A DNA stretch of 64,000 bases, taken from assembly GCA_002399405.1 (NCBI GenBank), contig DHDP01000014.1, forward strand, positions 1 through 64,000, read 5' to 3'. Position numbers and translations under genes: made by a program. This DNA comes from Treponema sp. UBA4873. GTDB taxonomy: Bacteria > Spirochaetota > Spirochaetia > Treponematales > Treponemataceae. The notes under the pieces are model-generated. The model did not search any database and was not told where the DNA came from. It worked only from the letters and a program-made list of their open reading frames with translations. Positions 24,201-30,593 of the stretch are shown in pieces (position 1 is the stretch's first letter; each line of letters begins with the position of its first letter).

Positions 24201-26129
24201 CAGCTCCGCAATGCGCGCATTGTGTTTTCCCGTCAGGTCCGCATATGTCCCGTCATACTTTTTGTCGAGTTCCGCAATGCGGCCGTCGTTTTTCCCGTCG
24301 ATCGTGTCGAGCTGCTTCGCGTATTTTTCATGTGCCGCGGCAATCTTCTCGTCGTATTTCCGTCCGAATTCGTCGATATGCTGCTTATATTTTTCATCAA
24401 GCGACGAAAGCGTCTTCTTGATATTCGCAACAACATTGCCGGTCGAATCCTTGAAGGAAGAAACAACTTCCGTCGTTTTCTGGGTAAGGGCCGCATCGAG
24501 AGCGGCGGCGGCCTGTTTGTATTTTTCCGAAAGCTGAGCATACTGCAGGCCCAGCGCCGCATCGGATTTTTCCGCAAGCGACTTATACTTTTCCGCAAGC
24601 GCCGAATACTGAGCCGTAATCTGAGCATTCGTTTCATCCGCTTTCTGCGCATACGTGGAAGCGAGCGTAAGATACTGCTGATTCAGAGACGCATCGGTTT
24701 TACCCGCAAGGCCCGTATATTTTTCCGAAAGCTGAGCATATTGCAGCCCCAGCGACGCATCGGTTTTTCCTGCAATATCTTTATATTTTCCGGACAACGA
24801 TGCGTACTGCTGGTTCAGAGACGCCTCTGATTTCTCCGCAAGGTCTTTATATTTTGCCGCAAGCTGTGCGTACTGCTGATTCAGAGACGCATCGGATTTT
24901 TCCGCAAGCGACTTATACTTTTCCGAAAGCGTCGAATACTGGGCTGCAATCAGCGCGTCGGTCTCGTTCGCTTTCTGCGTGTGCTTTGAAGCCAGCATAA
25001 GATACTGCTGGTCCAATTTGTCGTCCAGTTCGTCGGCGCGTTTTTTATACGAATCCGCGAGTTCCGTATACTGGCCGTCGTATTTTCCGACAATTTCCGC
25101 AGTACGGCTGTCTATCGAACTGTCGAGAGCCGCTGTCCTGTCCGCTATCTGCTTTGCCATATCGGCGGCTTCCGCTTCAAGGCGCGCCGCAAGTTCCGCC
25201 ATCTCGTGTTCGTACTTGTCCGCCAGTTCCTGATACCGCTGCTGATATTTATTGTCGAGTTCCGACTCGAGCCCGGAAACCTCGTTCTCAACTTCCGCCG
25301 CGCGTCCGTCTACCTGTTTCTGCGCGTCGTCGAGGCGCGCCGCAAGCTGCGCTTCAAGTTCCGAAGCTTTTTCCTCAAGGGCTTTAATATATGCGTCACT
25401 GCGCTGCTGAGCCTGCTCGCTCAGATGTTTAAACGCCGTGTCTTCAAGCTCGTCGGCTTTCTGCGCCGCCTCGCCGTAAACGCCGGCAATCTCCGACTGG
25501 AATTTCACAAGCGCGTCTTCCGCCTGTTTTTCAACGGCCGCAATGTCCGAAGCGAGTTTTCGTGAACGCGCTTCGTATTCGTCGAGCAGTTTTGCGCCGA
25601 GCGTTTTCAGCTGTTCGCTGTTCGTCAGGGAAAACTCCGAGCTGATTTTCGGAATATGTTTTTCTATATCGTCTATCGTTTTTTTCTGTTCCGCGAGACG
25701 GCCGTCGAGTTTTTCGACGACAAGAGATTCTTTTTTCAGGCGGTTCAGGTTTTCTTCGACGTTCGCAGTCATATCAGCAAGCGTGCTAAGAGATTTATCG
25801 TATCCGTTTATTTTATCTTCCGCAGCCTTTACGGCACCCGCGTATTTTTCCAGTTCTCCGGCTTTCTGAGTGAAATCGTCGCGTTCTTTTTCCAGTCGTT
25901 TTATTGCCGCGACGGCCTGCAGGCGCGTCGTTTCGACTTCCGCGTTTGCGGATGCAAGTTTCTTCGACTGTTCCTGAAAATACGAGTCAAAATCAGCCTG
26001 CCGTTTGTCGGCATAGCGTTTGACTTTTTCCATTGTATTATTGTCTTTGTCCATCTGCCTGAGCGCGATGGAAACTCCCGCCGCGACCGCAGATGCTACC
26101 AGAATTGCGATAATAACCACTTTGCCCAC
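21282..26129 (-). CDS. Giant membrane-anchored coiled-coil protein with C-terminal HTH-like motif
   Basis: 1615 residues. One N-terminal transmembrane helix (about 4-22) is followed by many positive residues, so by the positive-inside rule the long body is probably cytoplasmic. Residues about 30-1560 are almost unbroken coiled coil, rich in Ala, Lys, Glu, Gln and Asp with very few Pro or Cys. Residues 375-550 are eight tandem 22-residue repeats (2 x 11). The last about 45 residues (NIKYLKRQGWTIPQIAKRMN) look like a resolvase-type helix-turn-helix. It probably belongs to the spirochaete family that NCBI names SpiroCoCo. The start is GTG; a GTG three codons later has a better GGGTGG upstream. 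It is the last gene of the TonB run, 43 bp after the HAD gene. A cytoskeletal or DNA-tethering role is inference. Confidence 0.85.
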   Translation of the reverse strand: MGKVVIIAILVASAVAAGVSIALRQMDKDNNTMEKVKRYADKRQADFDSYFQEQSKKLASANAEVETTRLQAVAAIKRLEKERDDFTQKAGELEKYAGAVKAAEDKINGYDKSLSTLADMTANVEENLNRLKKESLVVEKLDGRLAEQKKTIDDIEKHIPKISSEFSLTNSEQLKTLGAKLLDEYEARSRKLASDIAAVEKQAEDALVKFQSEIAGVYGEAAQKADELEDTAFKHLSEQAQQRSDAYIKALEEKASELEAQLAARLDDAQKQVDGRAAEVENEVSGLESELDNKYQQRYQELADKYEHEMAELAARLEAEAADMAKQIADRTAALDSSIDSRTAEIVGKYDGQYTELADSYKKRADELDDKLDQQYLMLASKHTQKANETDALIAAQYSTLSEKYKSLAEKSDASLNQQYAQLAAKYKDLAEKSEASLNQQYASLSGKYKDIAGKTDASLGLQYAQLSEKYTGLAGKTDASLNQQYLTLASTYAQKADETNAQITAQYSALAEKYKSLAEKSDAALGLQYAQLSEKYKQAAAALDAALTQKTTEVVSSFKDSTGNVVANIKKTLSSLDEKYKQHIDEFGRKYDEKIAAAHEKYAKQLDTIDGKNDGRIAELDKKYDGTYADLTGKHNARIAELSSKLNDIYAKLAEELTRKTAELEQQAASVKNIYDEKEGSVVSELNKRISDLDGQYNRQITELRTQLDASLGEAKKTSDFIAQNVQTNAKSLEGLQTSLGTQVKDIEGRYNSLFENAVSKADSMEKVAFEKFTASANDTIEKYRAGIQNKIDTLKTSLTESLAAVSNQAAASVKNAEDSVRQLQSECDAAEKRADSIAPQLAAKVKAVDDEIEKFRVRAESKLAELEKTLGESIKKTTQLSETRAEDVLKTLDSQLGAYKKDLEYQFSRLETSGKDVDTLEANLRQAMEEIRKRVLADFDTFTADQQQKHGEFAASVKTDYDAMETQLAALEKNIDELKTTAVGNVSAKLKDFEDTFDNDLKTRGNKMQEDLTAWKSSFDGKLTLFTTDYENARRAMEVKYSEDMQAKLAALQEKNDEQMNRIAAGIKDTQTSVQNRLDDIRQTVDGFTAETQEKVSKSQSASDEYLKKASDEYQKKINEQLGKVQSGLLESLKSFEEAVTNRQETSSSTIDAALSEFNAWKQHLKQQLDESSEMFRGQLESLKSTSQKKITEAEAALAADMTQHAAGVKKQQDDLVSQITQLQSRTDESVASYEKRSEEILTKLQDMYGDMLKDTEERVSKQSADSTQKLNSLKEKIDSIEVANSANQAKFVLKMQNDSNDIQSRMSELNRELQNVKSQMQVYEKADQMKKQLDEKIAALNEDFTRIEAFNQTAAKLTDQYNAICRISEEINTRFRDFDAQKAKIDTLGKKYDTMINLSDTMDNKISGLQTTYDQLQNMEVTARDFQEKLNVIAGSYDRLEQKQDVIDRVNKDVNTSFDNLKALEERLKACIRQSDSLPQEIKDVQTNVDEIIKSGPRISDAVTKLSSLQALLAEADKRMDALNSARQGIGRSESRLEELRNDIESKFKLLNQITKQDLEKHPEKSDERLSPQDRENIKYLKRQGWTIPQIAKRMNRTQTEIEMVLELPDNM
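24480..25007 (-). repeat. Eight in-frame 66-bp tandem repeats in the coiled-coil gene
   Basis: Eight consecutive 66-bp units encode 22-residue repeats with consensus QYAxLSEKYKSLAEKSDASLNQ. Each unit starts Gln-Tyr, has Leu/Ala at fixed core positions, and splits into two 11-residue halves. The 11-residue (hendecad) period implies a nearly straight or slightly right-handed coiled coil rather than the heptad type. DNA-level similarity between units is high enough for slippage or recombination. Confidence 0.92.
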
Positions 26130-26172
26130 CCAGTAATTGCTGTATCAGACAACACAGCAGAATTTACTTTTT

Positions 26173-26856
26173 TTATTGTAGCACAATTTTCTGTAATTGA
26201 CGATAGTCATTGAATGAAATATCAGCGCCTCTGTACGGACAATGAAAAAGCTTCCGCCAGAACGGTTCGAAATACGCCGATTTCATACCGGCATTATTCG
26301 AGCCGGCAACATCGTATTTTATACTGTTCCCGACGTACAATATACGCTCCGGCGCAACGCCGAGTTTTTCCGCCATGACTCTGAACGGATACACGGAAGG
26401 CTTCAGCGCGCCGATGTCCTCAGTTCCGAGAATGACGTCGCAGTATTTTTTAAGTCCCCACAGTTCGCCTTTCTGCTCGGGCGGAAAATCGGAAAGGACG
26501 GCAATCTTGAGGCCTGCTTCATGAAAAGCCCTGAACGTCTCGGGAACGTATCTGCAGCACGGGATCGTTTCAAAGTGAACGCGTAATCCGTCGTAGACGA
26601 TCCGCTGCAGACGGAGCTTCGTTTCCTCAACGGGACAATGAATCCGGTCCGCAAGCAGTTCCGCCTGGACGTCGAAAAAATTTTCCAGTCTGTCCATGCG
26701 GTGCATCTCGTTGCGGACGAAACCGTAATGCATAAAAAACTGATTATAACGGAAAAAATGAAAAGCCATGCGTACGTGAAGCTGCCACTGTTTGTACAGC
26801 GTTCCGTCGATATCGAATCCGACAGCTTCTATTTCGCCCAATCCACGTATGTTCAA
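26173..26856 (-). CDS. HAD-superfamily hydrolase
   Basis: About 227 residues. Motif I FDIDGTLY (two catalytic Asp) lies near residue 14, motif II is VLSDF, motif III is the Lys in GALKPSVYPF, and motif IV is VGNSIKYDVAGSNNAGM, all of a subfamily I phosphatase with a helical cap (about 25-105). Such enzymes remove phosphate from small metabolites. Only TTG starts are available: the one at 26862 abuts the purine run, and the one at 26856, 6 nt after AAGGGG, is preferred. It sits between tonB and the giant coiled-coil gene; its substrate and link to them are unknown. Confidence 0.88.
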   Translation of the reverse strand: MNIRGLGEIEAVGFDIDGTLYKQWQLHVRMAFHFFRYNQFFMHYGFVRNEMHRMDRLENFFDVQAELLADRIHCPVEETKLRLQRIVYDGLRVHFETIPCCRYVPETFRAFHEAGLKIAVLSDFPPEQKGELWGLKKYCDVILGTEDIGALKPSVYPFRVMAEKLGVAPERILYVGNSIKYDVAGSNNAGMKSAYFEPFWRKLFHCPYRGADISFNDYRQLQKIVLQ

Positions 26857-26870
26857 ATGCAACCCCTTTT

Positions 26871-27923
26871 TTATTTTTTAATAATCGTAAGAGTAAAAAC
26901 CGCGTCTCCGTCGGAAGAAGCCTCCGTGAAAAGCCATTGAGAAACCTGATCACGGATTTCTTTCTGAATTTCGAGCGTCAGAGTCGAAGTCGGCTCTATG
27001 GAGATTTCCGAAAGCGGTACATTTCCTTTTTCAAGCACTTTAAATTTAACCTTCACGGTACGGCTGCTGTCTATCTTTTTTGCATTCTCTTCAGAAATTT
27101 GTATCGACGGTTTCGCCGGATACAGCAGCGTCCGTGCCGTACCGTCGGACATTCCGACAGTAACTTTTCCGTCAGAACTGCGGCCGGTTTTCACTGATGT
27201 CTGAGAACTCGCGCCGCTTCCCGACGACTGCGTATATGTCGTGTTATTGATAGCTCCGAGCGCGGCCTTCGTCGACGCATCGGCACTTCCCGGTTTTTTA
27301 TTTTCCGCAGCAGATGTCGAGCTTACAGGCCCGTCGTTCTGCTGCGCAGCTGCCGCCGACGTGCCGGACAATGCCGAAGCACCGGTAATCTGTTTCGCCT
27401 GCGGAGTGCTTTGCGCAGTGGAACTGGATGCCGCGGACGAATCCGCAAAGAGACTGTCGTCCCACTGAACGTCTTTTTCCTTCTGCGCGCTCTGCTCCGC
27501 CATCAATTCCTCAACGCTTTTTTTATACGACGGTGCTGTTTTTGCAGGCGTCGTTTTTTTTGTTCCGGTACCGGACGTCTGCGCAGGTTCCTGTTTCCGT
27601 GCGGCAGCGGCCTTTTTTGCAGGTTCAGTTTTTTTTACCTGCGCCGGAACGTTCTCCGGTTCAGCGGCTGCCGCCTGCACCTGTTCTTTCACCGGTTCCT
27701 CCGGTGCAGGTTCCGGTACCGCAGCCGGTTCCACCGTCCTTTCGACGGGAACGGAAGCGAGCGTTATGCGGACCGTTTTATATTCGGTCTTCTTCTTAAA
27801 ATCCGGCATAAAGGCGGAAACGAGTACGAACGCAAACCAGAGCGCTGCAGTGCCGGTGATTCCCAGTTTTCTGCCGCTGGTGAGAATATCGTCTTCTTTG
27901 CCGGGAAGAAAAAAAATCGTCAT
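26871..27923 (-). CDS. tonB: TonB-like energy transducer
   Basis: 350 residues. One N-terminal transmembrane helix (about 20-40) is followed by a long periplasmic linker rich in Pro, Glu, Lys and Ala (about 60-130) and then Ser/Ala/Gln (130-240). The C-terminal about 90 residues (LLYPAKPSIQISEENAKKID and VKVKFKVLEKGNVPLSEISI) have the TonB C-terminal fold pattern, ending FTLTIIKK. TonB carries proton-motive energy from ExbB/ExbD to outer-membrane receptors. It overlaps exbD by 4 bp. The linker is longer than that of E. coli TonB (239 residues in all). Confidence 0.85.
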   Translation of the reverse strand: MTIFFLPGKEDDILTSGRKLGITGTAALWFAFVLVSAFMPDFKKKTEYKTVRITLASVPVERTVEPAAVPEPAPEEPVKEQVQAAAAEPENVPAQVKKTEPAKKAAAARKQEPAQTSGTGTKKTTPAKTAPSYKKSVEELMAEQSAQKEKDVQWDDSLFADSSAASSSTAQSTPQAKQITGASALSGTSAAAAQQNDGPVSSTSAAENKKPGSADASTKAALGAINNTTYTQSSGSGASSQTSVKTGRSSDGKVTVGMSDGTARTLLYPAKPSIQISEENAKKIDSSRTVKVKFKVLEKGNVPLSEISIEPTSTLTLEIQKEIRDQVSQWLFTEASSDGDAVFTLTIIKK

Positions 27924-28330
27924 TTTTGTTTTGTCCGAAGGTCTACCGCAGAAAATCCGATCTCGCGTATTACGTCGAATATCTGCACAATCGTGCCGTT
28001 CGTCACTTCCGAATCGGCTTCAAGCGTAATCGGTATTTCTTCCCGTTTCTTATCCTTCGTATCGTATGCCGCAAGTTCGCCGCCGAGCGTTTCGAACGTG
28101 ACTGCCGTGTCGTTGAACCAGAGTCCGCCGTCTTTGTCCGCCGTAATTGTTATGCCGGACATCGTCGTACTCTGTGCAGTACTGCTTGACGGCAGATTCA
28201 GACTGATTCCCGGCATTACTGCGAACGTCGTGGAAACGAGAAAAAACAGAATCAGCTGAAACACGACGTCTATCATCGGCGTCATGTCTATATTCGACGT
28301 GACCGTGCGGCGGTGTGCGTGGAGCTGCAT
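27920..28330 (-). CDS. exbD: ExbD/TolR-family biopolymer transport protein
   Basis: 136 residues. A short cytoplasmic N-terminus is followed by one transmembrane helix (about 16-38) in which SNIDMTPMIDVVFQLILFFL carries the proton-path aspartate typical of ExbD/TolR, then a periplasmic domain ending EIGFSAVDLRT. With ExbB it forms the inner-membrane proton motor that drives TonB. It is 1 bp from exbB upstream and overlaps tonB downstream by 4 bp, so the three are translationally linked. Confidence 0.95.
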   Translation of the reverse strand: MQLHAHRRTVTSNIDMTPMIDVVFQLILFFLVSTTFAVMPGISLNLPSSSTAQSTTMSGITITADKDGGLWFNDTAVTFETLGGELAAYDTKDKKREEIPITLEADSEVTNGTIVQIFDVIREIGFSAVDLRTKQK

Positions 28331-28331
28331 A

Positions 28332-28943
28332 TTATTTCACCCTTCCGGTAATCCGGAGAACGACCGACGTCACGTCCGATTCCATTTCGACGATGCAGTG
28401 ATTTACTCGCGACAGAAAATAATTATGAAAAACAACGGAGGGAATCGAGACGACGAGTCCGCCGACCGTCGTTATGAGAGCCTCAGCAATCGAACTTGCA
28501 AGACGCGCAGGATCCCCCGTTCCCGTACCGCCGCCGAGCACGTTGAACGCCTTAATGTTTCCGGTTACGGTTCCGAGCAGTCCGAGCAGCGTCGCAATGC
28601 TCGCGATAGTTCCGAGCGCCGTAAGCAGATGCTCGTACCGCGGAATGACGAGATCCATCTCCGCTTCGACCGCTTCCTTCATGTCCTTTTCATCCCAGCG
28701 GCGGCAGTCGAGCGCCTTTTTAATAACCTGAGAGGTCGGCGTATCAGCTTCCGCGCACGCGACGGCGGCAGCTTCGTAATTGTTTCCCGAAAGAGAACCG
28801 TTCAGATCGTACATGAGTTTACCGTCGCGCTTTTTGAGCGTGTAAAAATAAAAACACCGCTCGATAATAATATATGTGGCGATTATTCCGCAGAGAATAA
28901 TCGGTATCATGAGAATTCCACCGGATCGTATTGCTTCAAACAT
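28332..28943 (-). CDS. exbB: ExbB/TolQ/MotA-family proton channel protein
   Basis: 203 residues with three transmembrane segments: about 8-30 (GGILMIPIILCGIIATYIII), about 107-130 (LTALGTIASIATLLGLLGTV), and about 150-175 (IAEALITTVGGLVVSIPSVV). The middle and last helices carry the conserved GLLGTV and ALITT-GL patterns of the family. It forms the pentameric channel around ExbD. It follows the barrel gene by 18 bp and is followed by exbD after 1 bp. The nearby barrel and TPR genes suggest a dedicated rather than a housekeeping motor. Confidence 0.95.
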   Translation of the reverse strand: MFEAIRSGGILMIPIILCGIIATYIIIERCFYFYTLKKRDGKLMYDLNGSLSGNNYEAAAVACAEADTPTSQVIKKALDCRRWDEKDMKEAVEAEMDLVIPRYEHLLTALGTIASIATLLGLLGTVTGNIKAFNVLGGGTGTGDPARLASSIAEALITTVGGLVVSIPSVVFHNYFLSRVNHCIVEMESDVTSVVLRITGRVK

Positions 28944-28961
28944 TCTTACTGCTCCTGCGTA

Positions 28962-30590
28962 TTAAAAAAAGAATTTTATAAGGAAGCCGGCCGAGCCGCT
29001 CCTTGCGATGTACCGGCCCGCATACGTACGCGTCTGGCCGGTAATTAATTTTACTACATCATCGGCTGTGACGGCAAGACGCACGGCTTTCGTGAGCCGG
29101 TAAAAACCGGAGAGATTAAGTTCCGGCATATGGTCGGAATCTTCGTCGGGGAAAAAGCAGAGCTCCGTACCGGCCCCCCACTTTGAATCGCTCCCCTGAA
29201 GAGACGCCGACACGGTAAGCGTATTCGGATATTCAAGCACCGGCACGTATATCCACTGCGCTTTCCACGAACCGCGGAGCGTAAGTATCCCTTTATTAAA
29301 AGAAACGCCCGCGTCCGTGCTCAGCTGGCTGCGGTCGGTCTGCTTATATGTGTACTGCCCGCATACGAACGAACCGTCGTCGTAGTCGGGTTCCCATACG
29401 CCGTTGCCGAACGCCGTCTGCCTGTATTCCGCATCAGTCGTGAAGGATAAAACGCCTTTCACCGGTATATCGGCGGAAAGTTTTCCGTACCAGTCGCTCG
29501 TCTCCCCTGGAATGTCCGAAAGCGCGCTGAACGTGTATTTCTTTTCAAGGTCTGCGTACAGCGGCTGCTCGGAAGAAATCCCGCCTTCGGCCGCGAGAGA
29601 CACTTTCCGGGAAGAAAGTCCCGTCGCGAACGACGAACTGATTCCGAGCGTAAACGGTACGACGACAGGATTGTCTCCGACCTCAGTTCCGATGACGGCA
29701 GCGGCGTCGCCGTAAACGTGTATGAAGTCGTTTTTCCAGCCGAGTCCCGTACCGAAACGGGCGCGGTTCGTGCTGCCGGTCGAAAGCGCCGCACCAGTAT
29801 CTGACTGGAGATACCACGCGGCGGAGAAGTACGACGAGAAACCGCCGGCGCCCCATCCGAGTTTCGCAGACGGAGAAAGCGAAAACACGGCCGACTTTTC
29901 CGCGTATCCGGCGGCGGCAGTCGAACCGGTTGTGCCTGCAAAACGGTTGTACCATCCGGAAGCTATGTCTGACTGCATGCTGAATCCGTTCGGCAGCGTC
30001 CACAAAGCGTCCGCTTTGCCTGCGACGGTCTGTTTCGTCACGTCGTAAAAGCCCGGATACTGATCCTGTAATCCGTTTCCGAGCGATTCGTAACTGCCGT
30101 TGAATTTATAGACGGCATTCTCCGTCGTGATTGTTTTTTCGCCCGTTACGGCTGCGGTCCTGTCGTAAAAGCCATCGGAAAACGCGCGCCGCGCATATCC
30201 GTCAGCGCTGTCGTAATTAAAGCCGAATCTGAACGGATCCGAGCCGGACGAGCGGTATACGGAAAAGTTGCCGGTAAAAAAACCGGGGAATCCGCCGCCG
30301 ACAAGTCCTTCCGCGTAGACAGAATTCTCAGTCTCCGTTTTCACGACTGTTTCATCGGCGCCGGCATTTTTTCCGGCGGTCACGCCGGGCAGTTCAGGCA
30401 GCACTGTTTCGGACTCCGGAACTGATGGGAGCACTTCGGAGAAATCGGGCACAGCATCCTTACCGGCCGTAAGCGCGTCGCCGGATACGACTGTCGTTAC
30501 GTCAGGCAGCGTTATCTCGCTGTTCTGCGCGGAGAGAAACGCCGCAGAAATCAGCAGCACTGTGCAATACATGTATACGCTCTTTTTCAT
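28962..30590 (-). CDS. Predicted outer-membrane beta-barrel protein of the TonB run
   Basis: 542 residues. Signal peptide 1-21 (cleavage after SAQ-type site), then an acidic Pro/Val-rich segment (about 22-90), then a long series of amphipathic beta strands with aromatic girdle residues. The end, ARSGSAGFLIKFFF, has the terminal Phe of outer-membrane proteins. The size would allow roughly 16-22 strands. I see no TonB plug domain, but the N-terminal acidic segment could contact TonB. The gene is 3 bp from the TPR gene and 18 bp from exbB, so it is the obvious candidate client of this motor. The cargo is unknown. Confidence 0.72.
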   Translation of the reverse strand: MKKSVYMYCTVLLISAAFLSAQNSEITLPDVTTVVSGDALTAGKDAVPDFSEVLPSVPESETVLPELPGVTAGKNAGADETVVKTETENSVYAEGLVGGGFPGFFTGNFSVYRSSGSDPFRFGFNYDSADGYARRAFSDGFYDRTAAVTGEKTITTENAVYKFNGSYESLGNGLQDQYPGFYDVTKQTVAGKADALWTLPNGFSMQSDIASGWYNRFAGTTGSTAAAGYAEKSAVFSLSPSAKLGWGAGGFSSYFSAAWYLQSDTGAALSTGSTNRARFGTGLGWKNDFIHVYGDAAAVIGTEVGDNPVVVPFTLGISSSFATGLSSRKVSLAAEGGISSEQPLYADLEKKYTFSALSDIPGETSDWYGKLSADIPVKGVLSFTTDAEYRQTAFGNGVWEPDYDDGSFVCGQYTYKQTDRSQLSTDAGVSFNKGILTLRGSWKAQWIYVPVLEYPNTLTVSASLQGSDSKWGAGTELCFFPDEDSDHMPELNLSGFYRLTKAVRLAVTADDVVKLITGQTRTYAGRYIARSGSAGFLIKFFF

Positions 30591-30593
30591 AAT

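Noticed and set aside
24480..25007. Regular 66-bp repeats considered as a CRISPR or satellite array
   Set aside because: There are no spacers; the repeats are contiguous, in frame, and encode 22-residue protein repeats.
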